16,215 nt of DNA. Origin: Patulibacter sp041648495. Lineage in GTDB: Bacteria > Actinomycetota > Thermoleophilia > Solirubrobacterales > Solirubrobacteraceae. The notes under the pieces were generated by a model. The model did not search any database and was not told the DNA's origin. It worked only from the letters and a program-made list of their open reading frames with translations. The translations under genes were made by a program, and so were the position numbers. This document shows, in pieces, positions 1 through 5,725 of this stretch; within the stretch, counting starts at the first letter, position 1; every line of letters begins with the position of its first letter. The stretch is from positions 1 through 16,215 of the forward strand of contig JBAZOW010000048.1 in assembly GCA_041648495.1 (NCBI GenBank), in the 5' to 3' direction.

Positions 1-1
1 C

Positions 2-1084
2 CTCGCTCAGCGCCTGCTGGGCACGCCGCTGGCCGACGCGCTCGCCGGGCCGCACAACGTCGATCACTACCTCGAGATCCTCCGCCCGGACTGGGCCGTC
101 AAGCGGATCCGCGGCAAGGTCGTCGCGGTCCGGCACCAGAACGACGACAGCATCACGCTGACGCTCCAGCCGACCGGCACCTGGCCGGGCTTCGCCGCCG
201 GCCAGCACGTCGAGATCGCGGTCGAGATCGACGGCGTGCGACACCGCCGCTGCTACTCGCCGTCCGGGTCCGCGCATCACGCCGCCCGCCAGATCGAGCT
301 GACGATCCGGACGCACGACGAGGGCATCGTCTCGCGGCACCTCAAGCACCACGCGCACGTCGGCATGTTCCTCGGCCTGTCCGTCCCCCAGGGCGAGGAC
401 TTCGTGCTTCCGGCCGTGCGGCCGGGGCGGATCGTCCTGATCAGCGGCGGCAGCGGGATCACCCCGGTGCTGGCGATGCTGCGGACGCTGACCGACGAGG
501 GCTACGCCGGCGAGATCGTCTTCCTCCACTACGCCCGCAGCCGCGCGGACGTGCTCTACGGCGACGATCTGGACGCCCTCGCCGCCGCGCATCCCAACGT
601 CACGGTGCTGCGGGGCTTCACCCGCGGCGAGGGCGGCGAGCTCGAGGGGCGCTTCGGGCCCGAGCACCTGGACCTCGCGCTGCCCGAGGATCGCGACGCC
701 GCGGCCTTCGCCTGCGGTCCCGGCGGTCTGGTCGAGGCGGTCCGCACGCTCTGGGAGGAGCGGGGCCTGCAGACCCCCCTCCGCTTCGAGCACTTCGCGC
801 CGCCCGAGCTGCCCGCGATCGACCCGGACCTGCTCGGGTCCGTGACCTTCGCCCGCAGCGGCGAGACGGTCGACGCGAGCGACCGCCCCTTGCTCGAGCA
901 GGCCGAGGCCGCCGGCCTGACGCCGACCCACGGCTGCCGGATGGGCATCTGCCTGACCTGCAAGTGCCGACTCGACCAGGGCCAGGTCCGCGACACGCTG
1001 ACCGGCGAGATCTACGGCACCCCGGGCGAGGAAGTCCGGATCTGCGTGGCGTCCCCCGTAGGAGACGTGACCCTTGACCTGTAG
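2..1084 (+). CDS. Flavin/2Fe-2S ferredoxin-type oxidoreductase (5' truncated), probable electron donor to the desaturase
   Basis: The frame is open from base 2, so the start lies upstream; 360 residues remain. Layout resembles mycobacterial Rv3230c, the NADPH oxidoreductase partner of desaturase DesA3 (remembered, about 380 aa), so about 20 residues are probably missing. Seen in order: an FAD-binding barrel with the RCYSPS motif near 242-259, an NAD(P)-binding domain with GGSGITP near 445-465 and CGPGG near 714-728, and a C-terminal plant-type 2Fe-2S domain. Its cluster ligands are Cys codons at 935, 950, 959 (C-x4-C-x2-C) and 1043. Expected role: pass electrons from NAD(P)H through FAD and the iron-sulfur cluster to the di-iron desaturase encoded next. 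The GTG at 236 lies inside the FAD domain and is not a credible start. The stop TAG sits inside a 12-bp palindrome. Confidence 0.93.
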   Translation, partial: LAQRLLGTPLADALAGPHNVDHYLEILRPDWAVKRIRGKVVAVRHQNDDSITLTLQPTGTWPGFAAGQHVEIAVEIDGVRHRRCYSPSGSAHHAARQIELTIRTHDEGIVSRHLKHHAHVGMFLGLSVPQGEDFVLPAVRPGRIVLISGGSGITPVLAMLRTLTDEGYAGEIVFLHYARSRADVLYGDDLDALAAAHPNVTVLRGFTRGEGGELEGRFGPEHLDLALPEDRDAAAFACGPGGLVEAVRTLWEERGLQTPLRFEHFAPPELPAIDPDLLGSVTFARSGETVDASDRPLLEQAEAAGLTPTHGCRMGICLTCKCRLDQGQVRDTLTGEIYGTPGEEVRICVASPVGDVTLDL

Positions 1085-1094
1085 ATCGCGATCT
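1083..1094. repeat. 12-bp perfect palindrome at the reductase stop codon
   Basis: AGATCGCGATCT reads the same on both strands and includes the last two bases of the TAG stop. It could be a protein-binding site or chance in this GATC/CG-rich genome. No function is assigned. Confidence 0.4.
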
Positions 1095-1132
1095 CCGAGT
1101 CGGCGAGACCGGCCACCCGACCTCTAGGCCGC

Positions 1133-1151
1133 CCGCGCGCCCCGCGCGCGG
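1133..1151 (+). terminator. Hairpin downstream of the reductase gene
   Basis: Perfect 8-bp stem CCGCGCGC (1133-1140) and GCGCGCGG (1144-1151) with loop CCC, 49 nt after the reductase stop. There is no T tract, so this is a candidate intrinsic terminator of the high-GC type at best. It lies in the 258-nt gap before the desaturase, so the two genes may be separately transcribed or attenuated here. The gap also holds TTCGA-N9-TCGAA (1207-1225), a possible weak operator. No convincing desaturase promoter was seen. Confidence 0.4.
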
Positions 1152-1330
1152 ATACACCGGCTACCCCCACCCCGGGACCCCAGGCACCCCGCTCGGACTC
1201 CCCCCGTTCGAGCGTCACGATCGAAGACACGGCTCGCAAGGTCAGGGTCCCCCCCTGCCGACGCGACGCCACCGAACTTCCGCGACCCCGCGCATTCGCG
1301 ACCGCACTCCCCATTCAACGCGACGTACCG

Positions 1331-1335
1331 AGGAG
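1331..1335 (+). promoter_or_regulatory. Ribosome binding site of the desaturase
   Basis: AGGAG lies 7 nt before the ATG at 1343. It fixes this start and contrasts with several neighbouring genes that have no Shine-Dalgarno sequence. Confidence 0.8.
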
Positions 1336-1342
1336 CACCACC

Positions 1343-2710
1343 ATGAGCACCCCGACCGCCGTTCCCCCCGTTTCCGACATCGACCAGAACGAGATCGACG
1401 ACACCGTCGCCGTTCCGAAGTCGAACAAGCCGCTCTCCCCCCGCGCCCCCGACACGGCGTTCGAGGCGGCCCCGGCCGACACGATCGCCGACGCCGACAA
1501 GCGCCCCGGCCCGCTGCGCGCCGTTCCCCACCTGAGCCAGGCCGACCTGGACGCGTTCGGCGCCGAGATGGAGACGATCCGCGCCCGGGTGATGGGTGAG
1601 CTCGGCGAGCGCGACGCGCGCTACATCCGCCGGATCATCAAGGCCCAGCGCCGGCTCGAGATCGGCGGCCGCGTGCTCGGCGAGTTCGCCTTCCTGCCGC
1701 CCGCCTGGATCGCGTCGGTCGTCGCGCTCTCCGCGTCGAAGATCCTCGACAACATGGAGATCGGCCACAACGTCATGCACGGTCAGTACGACTGGATGCA
1801 GGACGAGGAGCTCAACGGCCGGACCTTCGAGTGGGACACCGCCTGCCCGGCGGACCAGTGGCGGCACAGCCACAACTACATGCACCACACCCACACGAAC
1901 ATCGTGGGCAAGGATCGCGACGTCGGCTACGGCATCCTGCGGATGAGCGAGGATCAGGAGTGGACGCCCTACTTCCTCGGCAACCTGGTCTACGCGAGCC
2001 TGCTGGCCACGTTCTTCGAGTACGGCGTGGCGCTGCACGACCTCGAGACGGAGAACCTCCGCACGGGGCAGTTCGATCTCAACGCGAAGATGCCCCTGCT
2101 CAAGGGCATCGCGAAGAAGGTCCGCGGCCAGGTGCTGAAGGACTACGTGCTGTTCCCCGCGCTCGCCGGGCCGTTCTTCCCGGCCACCCTGTCGGCGAAC
2201 GTCGCGGCGAACCTCGTTCGCAACCTGTGGACGTTCTCGATCATCTTCTGCGGGCACTTCCCGGACGGCACCGAGGAGTTCACGGTCGAGGAGACGGAGA
2301 ACGAGACGCGCGGCGGCTGGTACGTCCGGCAGCTGCTCGGCTCGTCGAACCTGACCGGCGGCAAGCTGTTCCACATCATGTCGGGCAACCTCAGCTTCCA
2401 GATCGAGCATCACCTGTTCCCGGACATCCCGGCGCACCGCTACGCCGAGATCTCCGAGGAGGTCAAGGAAGCGTGCGAGCGCTACGGCCTGGAGTACAAC
2501 GCCGGTCCGCTGCCGTACCAGCTGTTCACGGTCTTCCGCAAGATCGCGCGCCTCTCGGTGCCGACCGACGCCGAGGCCCAGCAGTACATCGAGAACCCGT
2601 CCACGCCCGTGCCGCTGCGGGTGGCCGTGCAGGCGGTCCGCCAGGGCCTCCGGACCCTCGGTCCGCTGCGCGCCGTCGCCGGCCGGCACGTGCGCTCGAT
2701 GGTCGGCTAG
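1343..2710 (+). CDS. Membrane fatty acid (acyl-CoA-type) desaturase
   Basis: 455-aa di-iron membrane desaturase. The three histidine boxes are HNVMH at residues 142-146, HNYMHH at 177-182 (preceded by H175 and followed by H184), and QIEHH at 353-357. These are expected to bind the two irons that introduce a cis double bond into an acyl chain at the cytoplasmic membrane. Hydrophobic segments lie around residues 115-135, 215-235 and 265-320. The first 70 residues are acidic/proline-rich and probably disordered, an extension before the core. The product resembles the DesA3/linoleoyl-CoA desaturase group. The oxidoreductase just upstream supplies a plausible electron donor, the same pairing as Rv3230c-Rv3229c in Mycobacterium tuberculosis. 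Exact regiospecificity (delta-9 or otherwise) cannot be read from the sequence. Confidence 0.95.
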   Translation: MSTPTAVPPVSDIDQNEIDDTVAVPKSNKPLSPRAPDTAFEAAPADTIADADKRPGPLRAVPHLSQADLDAFGAEMETIRARVMGELGERDARYIRRIIKAQRRLEIGGRVLGEFAFLPPAWIASVVALSASKILDNMEIGHNVMHGQYDWMQDEELNGRTFEWDTACPADQWRHSHNYMHHTHTNIVGKDRDVGYGILRMSEDQEWTPYFLGNLVYASLLATFFEYGVALHDLETENLRTGQFDLNAKMPLLKGIAKKVRGQVLKDYVLFPALAGPFFPATLSANVAANLVRNLWTFSIIFCGHFPDGTEEFTVEETENETRGGWYVRQLLGSSNLTGGKLFHIMSGNLSFQIEHHLFPDIPAHRYAEISEEVKEACERYGLEYNAGPLPYQLFTVFRKIARLSVPTDAEAQQYIENPSTPVPLRVAVQAVRQGLRTLGPLRAVAGRHVRSMVG

Positions 2711-2735
2711 GACGCTCGCTCCCGCGACCGCCGGA

Positions 2736-2764
2736 TCGACGACCACTCCGACCCACGGTAGGAT
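2736..2764 (+). promoter_or_regulatory. Sigma-70-like promoter of the 70-aa gene (leaderless)
   Basis: TCGACG (2736-2741), 17-nt spacer, TAGGAT (2759-2764). The ATG begins 6 nt after the -10 hexamer, where transcription would start, and there is no Shine-Dalgarno sequence. The mRNA is therefore probably leaderless. Confidence 0.6.
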
Positions 2765-2770
2765 CAACCC

Positions 2771-2983
2771 ATGCCTGGTCCCCTCGAGTCCCGTAAAGAC
2801 GTCGTCCAGGAGGTCGTGGAATCGGGCGCGACCCACGTCGGCCGGATCGCCACGATCGTGACCGGCGCGGTTCGCGACGTGACCCGCGAGGTCGGGTCGT
2901 GGGCGACCGACCTGTTCGAGATGCGCGAGGCGTCGCAGCGCGCGCGGGCCGACCAGGAGCCCCGCGAGTCCGAGCAGGACTGA
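2771..2983 (+). CDS. Small helical protein of unknown function (70 aa)
   Basis: I do not assign a function. The product has no signal peptide and no clear membrane span. It is largely amphipathic helix: residues 8-55 alternate charged and aliphatic positions, with segments such as AVRDVTREVG and WATDLFEMREA. The last 15 residues are very acidic and charged. Small proteins of this flavour seem familiar from Thermoleophilia genomes, but that is memory, not a search. A promoter ends 6 nt before the ATG, which supports expression and the chosen start. A strong hairpin directly follows the TGA stop, so it looks like a monocistronic unit. Coding is supported by codon bias and by this promoter/terminator bracketing. 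Confidence 0.7.
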   Translation: MPGPLESRKDVVQEVVESGATHVGRIATIVTGAVRDVTREVGSWATDLFEMREASQRARADQEPRESEQD

Positions 2984-3009
2984 CGCGCGGTCCGCGGGGG
3001 CCGCGCGTC
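2982..3009 (+). terminator. Hairpin terminator after the 70-aa gene
   Basis: 9-bp perfect stem GACGCGCGG (2982-2990) and CCGCGCGTC (3001-3009) with a 10-nt loop that can itself pair partly. It overlaps the TGA stop. There is no T run, which is common for very high-GC actinobacteria. Confidence 0.55.
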
Positions 3010-3020
3010 GTATCCACGGT

Positions 3021-3030
3021 CGAGCGCTCG
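3021..3030. repeat. 10-bp palindrome upstream of the Nudix promoter
   Basis: CGAGCGCTCG is a perfect palindrome just upstream of the expected -35 region for the Nudix gene. It could be an operator or chance. Confidence 0.3.
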
Positions 3031-3055
3031 TGATTCCGGGGGCGGCCCGCCGCGG

Positions 3056-3061
3056 TACCGT
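3056..3061 (+). promoter_or_regulatory. -10 element of the Nudix gene (leaderless)
   Basis: TACCGT lies 7 nt before the ATG at 3069, the same geometry as the promoter at 2759-2764. The -35 is weak (TTCCGG at 3034-3039 with 16-nt spacing). It helps choose 3069 over the upstream in-frame GTG at 3030. Confidence 0.45.
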
Positions 3062-3068
3062 TGCGGGC

Positions 3069-3512
3069 ATGCCGCCCTCCTCGCCGTCCACACCCCCCGC
3101 CGGGACCTCCGAAGAGGTCCACGCGGCGGGCGGGGTGATGGTGCGCGACGGCAAGGTCGCCGTCGTCCACCGGCCGTACCGCGAGGACTGGTCGATCCCG
3201 AAGGGCAAGCTCGATCCCGGCGAGAGCTTCGAGCAGGCCGCCGTCCGCGAGCTGCGGGAGGAGACGGGGTTCGTGGTCGAGCTCGCCGACGAGCTGCCCG
3301 AGGTCCGCTACCACGACCACCGGGGCCGCCCGAAGCTGGTCCGGTACTGGCTGATGCGCGTGACCGACGGGGCGTTCGTCGTCAACGACGAGGTCGACGA
3401 GCTGCGCTGGCTGACACCGGACGATGCCGCGGCGCTGCTGACCTACGACGCCGACCGCGTCCTGGTCGTGAGCGATCAGGTCCGCGCGGCGGCGGCCGCC
3501 GCGCGTGGCTAG
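3069..3512 (+). CDS. Nudix hydrolase (MutT1-like NTP pyrophosphohydrolase)
   Basis: 147-aa single Nudix domain. The full Nudix box G-x5-E-x7-R-E-U-x-E-E-x-G-U is present: G46, E52, R60-E61-L62, E64-E65, G67-F68. The glutamates bind the Mg2+/Mn2+ needed to hydrolyse a nucleoside diphosphate linked to X. The surrounding sequence (VVHRPYREDWSIPKGK, then VRYWLMRV and DELRWL) resembles the N-terminal half of mycobacterial MutT1. Here the C-terminal histidine-phosphatase domain of MutT1 is absent. Likely substrates are 8-oxo-dGTP/GTP or dinucleoside polyphosphates, but substrate is not determinable. The start at 3069 is preferred because the longer reading from GTG 3030 would place the -10 element inside the gene. 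The gene converges with a minus-strand gene, sharing CTAG at the stops. Confidence 0.92.
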   Translation: MPPSSPSTPPAGTSEEVHAAGGVMVRDGKVAVVHRPYREDWSIPKGKLDPGESFEQAAVRELREETGFVVELADELPEVRYHDHRGRPKLVRYWLMRVTDGAFVVNDEVDELRWLTPDDAAALLTYDADRVLVVSDQVRAAAAAARG

Positions 3513-3826
3513 CGGCCCCGCCGGCGCGCCGGCGGGGTGGTGACCAGGGCGATGCGCTGCGTGACCCGTTCACGGGCCTGTCGCCGCCGTTGCTCGTCCA
3601 GCAGCGGCGGAACCTCGGCCACCATCCCCGCCAGGTACTCGGGGACCGGCAACGGCTCGCGTCCGTCGATCGCGTCGAGCAGGACCTGGAGCTTGTAGAA
3701 CTCCTCGGCGGCGGCGTAGAGCTTGGCCATCCGCTCGGTGATCTGCTGCTCGAGCGCGGGCAGGCTGAGGCCTTCGGCGCTGTCATCGCCCGGCAGGTCG
3801 TCGTTGGCGTCGAAGTCGGAGCTCAT
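3509..3826 (-). CDS. Small acidic/coiled-coil protein of unknown function (105 aa)
   Basis: No function is assigned. The N-terminus (residues 1-20) is acidic. Residues 24-55 form a predicted coiled coil with the pattern AEEFYKLQVLLDAIDG, and the C-terminus is Arg-rich. The coiled-coil part resembles the N-terminal part of the winged-helix protein encoded upstream on the same strand (AEEYKHVMSARAALVAGL), so the two may be related and could interact, but this one has no DNA-binding domain. The start at 3826 has no clear Shine-Dalgarno sequence. The gene ends in a 4-nt stop overlap with the Nudix gene. The 110-nt gap upstream contains a hairpin and TGTGA/TCACA half-sites. Confidence 0.72.
   Translation of the reverse strand: MSSDFDANDDLPGDDSAEGLSLPALEQQITERMAKLYAAAEEFYKLQVLLDAIDGREPLPVPEYLAGMVAEVPPLLDEQRRRQARERVTQRIALVTTPPARRRGR
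3516..3537. terminator. 22-bp perfect palindrome, likely bidirectional terminator
   Basis: Each half is CCCCGCCGGCG and its exact reverse complement, with no spacer, starting 4 nt after the Nudix stop. It also lies inside the last codons of the convergent minus-strand gene (encoding the PPARRRGR tail). It would form a strong hairpin in the Nudix transcript. No T tract follows. Confidence 0.5.
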
Positions 3827-3866
3827 GTGCGTACCCGGAACGCGGACCGGCCGTCAGAAACAGAGA

Positions 3867-3902
3867 TCACAGGCAGTGTGACGGAGCCATCAGACGGTCA
3901 CA
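3867..3902. promoter_or_regulatory. Cluster of TGTGA/TCACA half-sites, candidate operator
   Basis: TCACA (3867-3871), N5, TGTGAC (3877-3882), N14, GTCACA (3897-3902): three copies of one pentamer in alternating orientation in a 36-nt stretch. The spacing is not that of a canonical CRP site (N6). A candidate minus-strand promoter overlaps it: TTGTGA, 17-nt spacer, CACACT. This would drive the 105-aa gene with a leader of about 60 nt. Confidence 0.3.
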
Positions 3903-3903
3903 A

Positions 3904-3926
3904 GCACAGACCCGCGCGGTCCGTGC
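3904..3926 (-). terminator. Hairpin terminator after the winged-helix gene
   Basis: 9-bp stem with one G-U pair: GCACGGACC and GGTCTGTGC on the minus strand, 5-nt loop, starting 10 nt after the TGA/TAG-side end of the winged-helix gene. TTGTG follows it. It separates the two minus-strand genes. Confidence 0.55.
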
Positions 3927-3936
3927 ACCACCGTAT

Positions 3937-4362
3937 CTACGCGTCGTCGGCGACGCGGAACCCCTCGCCGTCCCGTTCGATGCGCCCGAGCCGGTGCAGC
4001 CGCGACAGCGGGCGGATCACCAGCCGCGCGCGCTCCCCCGACGAGTAGCCGAGCACCTGGGCCAACTGGGCCGGGGTGACGCCCGGGTAGCGCCGGACCT
4101 GCTCGAAGACCGCCTCCAACAGCTCCCCGTCGTCCGGTCGCCGTCGCTTCGGCGCCTTGGCACGAGGAACGGCGGGCTTGGGCTCCGGGCGCGATTCCAA
4201 CCCGGCCACCAGCGCGGCGCGGGCGGACATCACGTGCTTGTACTCCTCGGCCATCGGCTCGAGCTGCTCGCAATGCTCGTCGAACTCACGCAGGATCCGG
4301 GCGAGCAGATCCTCGCTCTCCGAGTTGCCGCCTCCCGTTACCTGCGTGCCAAGGGAACACAT
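3937..4362 (-). CDS. Coiled-coil/winged-helix DNA-binding-like protein (141 aa)
   Basis: Probable DNA-binding protein with unknown target. Residues 15-55 form a charged helical or coiled-coil segment. A basic linker with Lys/Arg (PRAKAPKRRR) follows at about 70-80. Residues 82-138 fit a winged helix: helix LLEAVFEQVRRYPG, helix-turn-helix TPAQLAQVLGYSSGERARLV, recognition-helix region RPLSRLHRLGRI, and a wing strand ERDGEGFRV. I recall a common actinobacterial family with this order (coiled coil, basic linker, wHTH). A GTG at 4377 lies in the same frame. The ATG at 4362 is chosen because a good promoter ends exactly 6 nt before it, and part of that promoter would otherwise be coding. Confidence 0.78.
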   Translation of the reverse strand: MCSLGTQVTGGGNSESEDLLARILREFDEHCEQLEPMAEEYKHVMSARAALVAGLESRPEPKPAVPRAKAPKRRRPDDGELLEAVFEQVRRYPGVTPAQLAQVLGYSSGERARLVIRPLSRLHRLGRIERDGEGFRVADDA

Positions 4363-4368
4363 GTGTCC

Positions 4369-4396
4369 ACTGTACACGAGCGACGAAGCTACGCAA
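4369..4396 (-). promoter_or_regulatory. Promoter of the winged-helix gene (leaderless)
   Basis: On the minus strand: TTGCGT (4396-4391), 16-nt spacer, TACAGT (4374-4369), then 6 nt to ATG at 4362. It is the best sigma-70 match in the window and sits in a locally AT-rich stretch (about 4380-4440). Confidence 0.65.
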
Positions 4397-4576
4397 TACC
4401 GCGTCGAAGAATATCCACCGGTCTAGCGAAAATCTCGCCCCGGGAGCGATCGCTGGACGTTTGATCGATACGGCGCTCCGGCCGGTGCCACGAGCCAGAT
4501 ACACCCGATGACTCTATGCGACCGATCGGCGAATCGTCTCAACCCCCACTGACGTGCTCCGCGATTCCCCGCAGGG

Positions 4577-4623
4577 GGTGGTCGCTCCCCCTGATCGCCG
4601 ATGATCAGGGACGAGCGACCACC
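4577..4623 (-). terminator. Long two-part hairpin terminator of the RTX-repeat gene
   Basis: Outer perfect 11-bp stem GGTGGTCGCTC (4577-4587) with GAGCGACCACC (4613-4623). A small bulge leads to an inner 8-bp stem CCCTGATC (4589-4596) with GATCAGGG (4603-4610) and a 6-nt loop. It starts 7 nt after the minus-strand stop at 4631. The structure is strong without a T tract. The gap 4397-4576 beyond it is AT-richer; I see no gene there. Confidence 0.7.
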
Positions 4624-4630
4624 GTTGCCG

Positions 4631-5611
4631 CTAGCTCCCGCGCTTCACGTTCTCGACGTTGCTGACCTTGTCGCCGCGGTCGACCGTGGCCGTGTCGCGC
4701 CCGGCGCCGCCGTCGATCGTGTCGATCTTGCCGTTGCGGGCGGAGATCGTGTCGTTGCCCGCGCCGGCCTTGATCGACGTCACGCCCTTGCCGGCCGTGA
4801 TCCGGTCGTTGCCCGCGCCACCCTCGATCGTCGTGCGTCCGGAGCCGCCGACCAGGATGTCGTTGCCCGAGCCGCCCTTGATCACGACCGCCGTCTTCAC
4901 GCGCACCGTGATCTTGTCGTTGCCGGCCCCACCGTCGACGCGGGTCGTCTTGATCGCGATCCGCTTGCCCTTCGCCTGGCGGGTCGTCGCCGCGGTCCGG
5001 ACGGTGACCGTGTCGCGTCCGCCACCGGACCGCACGTCGCTGCCGGCGCCCACGGAGACGCGGTCGGCGCCGTTGCCGCTGCGCACGACCTGGTTCGGAC
5101 CGGGGGCCGTGACGGTGCCTCCGCCGTTGCCGAGCGTGATGCTGTTCGCGGCCCCGCTGGCGCGGACCGTGGCGCCGTCGCCGGTGGCGCGGACCGTGTT
5201 GTTGCTGCCCGACAGCGTGACCTGCGAACGGTCGCCGGTGAGGGTGACCCGGTTGCGGTCCCCACCGAGGCTGACCGTGCTGCGGTCGCCGCTGGCGGTG
5301 ATCGTGTTGCCGCCGCCGTTGATCTCGATGGTCACGGGCTGGTCGCCTTGGACGACCAGGTTGTAGTTGCCGCCGTCGCCCTTGATCGTGACCGGCGCGG
5401 TCGTCGCGTCGACCGGGGTCTCCTGGCCGCTGCCGCCCCCCGGGGGCAGGACGACGTCCTTCGGCTGCGGGTCGGGAACGACCGAGCAGTACGCCGGGTT
5501 GGTGACCCCGGGTGGGCACACGACGGCGGCGTTGACGCTGGTACCGCTGCCGACGCCGAACGCCGCTCCGAAGGCGACGGCCGTGGCCGCAGCCGTGAAC
5601 TTCTTCTGCAC
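4631..5611 (-). CDS. Secreted RTX-type Ca2+-binding repeat protein with an N-terminal nonapeptide beta-repeat
   Basis: 326-aa exported protein. Residues 1-28 are a Sec signal peptide (KK, hydrophobic core, cleavage after SVNA). C32 and C42 (CPPGVTNPAYC) could form a disulfide. Residues about 99-190 form ten exact 9-residue repeats: small aliphatic residues at 104, 113, 122, 131, 140, 149, 158, 167, 176 and 185, with T/S-V-x-L and GD turns. Residues 227-306 carry RTX motifs GGxGxD (GGAGND 227-232, GGSGND 246-251, GGAGND 264-269, AGAGND 282-287, GGAGRD 301-306), which bind Ca2+ in a parallel beta-roll. A surface or matrix role near the glycan locus is inferred; no enzyme domain is seen. The GTG start follows AGAGGAG by 5 nt. 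A hairpin terminator follows. Confidence 0.88.
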   Translation of the reverse strand: MQKKFTAAATAVAFGAAFGVGSGTSVNAAVVCPPGVTNPAYCSVVPDPQPKDVVLPPGGGSGQETPVDATTAPVTIKGDGGNYNLVVQGDQPVTIEINGGGNTITASGDRSTVSLGGDRNRVTLTGDRSQVTLSGSNNTVRATGDGATVRASGAANSITLGNGGGTVTAPGPNQVVRSGNGADRVSVGAGSDVRSGGGRDTVTVRTAATTRQAKGKRIAIKTTRVDGGAGNDKITVRVKTAVVIKGGSGNDILVGGSGRTTIEGGAGNDRITAGKGVTSIKAGAGNDTISARNGKIDTIDGGAGRDTATVDRGDKVSNVENVKRGS

Positions 5612-5616
5612 GGGAA

Positions 5617-5623
5617 CTCCTCT
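5617..5623 (-). promoter_or_regulatory. Ribosome binding site of the RTX-repeat gene
   Basis: AGAGGAG on the minus strand, 5 nt before the GTG start at 5611; it decides the start codon. Confidence 0.8.
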
Positions 5624-5641
5624 ACCGATGGATGCGAGGGG

Positions 5642-5676
5642 CGCTGGCGCACCCGTTGTTGTGGTCTACGCCAGCG
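5642..5676. repeat. 8-bp inverted repeat around the RTX-gene promoter
   Basis: CGCTGGCG (5642-5649) and CGCCAGCG (5669-5676), 19 nt apart. On the minus strand one arm lies in the promoter spacer next to the -10, and the -10 lies between the arms. It could be an operator, a leader hairpin, or a weak terminator for the glycoside hydrolase transcript (stop at 5726). Confidence 0.45.
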
Positions 5677-5692
5677 ATCGACGATTCCTGAC
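5663..5692 (-). promoter_or_regulatory. Candidate promoter of the RTX-repeat gene (GTCAG-type box)
   Basis: On the minus strand: GTCAGGA (5692-5686), 17 nt, TAGACC (5668-5663). The same box and spacing occur before the two divergent genes at 7695 and 7795. It implies a leader of about 45 nt, consistent with this gene having a Shine-Dalgarno sequence. Confidence 0.4.
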
Positions 5693-5725
5693 AGTGGATC
5701 GCCGGGTTTTTCGCGGCAGCGCGGA

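Noticed and set aside
236..1084. GTG at 236 as the reductase start
   Set aside because: The frame is open back to base 2 and the upstream residues match the family's N-terminal region; starting at 236 would cut the FAD-binding domain.
1241..1270. GTCAG promoter box before the desaturase
   Set aside because: GTCAGGG is present at 1241-1247, but the sequence 17 nt further on is GACGCC, with no TA-type -10 element.
1124..3208. 694-codon open frame on the minus strand
   Set aside because: It is antisense to the desaturase, the 70-aa gene and the start of the Nudix gene, with no recognisable domain. The plus-strand genes have complete catalytic motifs.
3867..3902. Canonical CRP site
   Set aside because: The TGTGA and TCACA half-sites are 5 nt apart in everted order or 16 nt apart in normal order, not the 6 nt of a CRP operator. 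Kept only as a generic half-site cluster.
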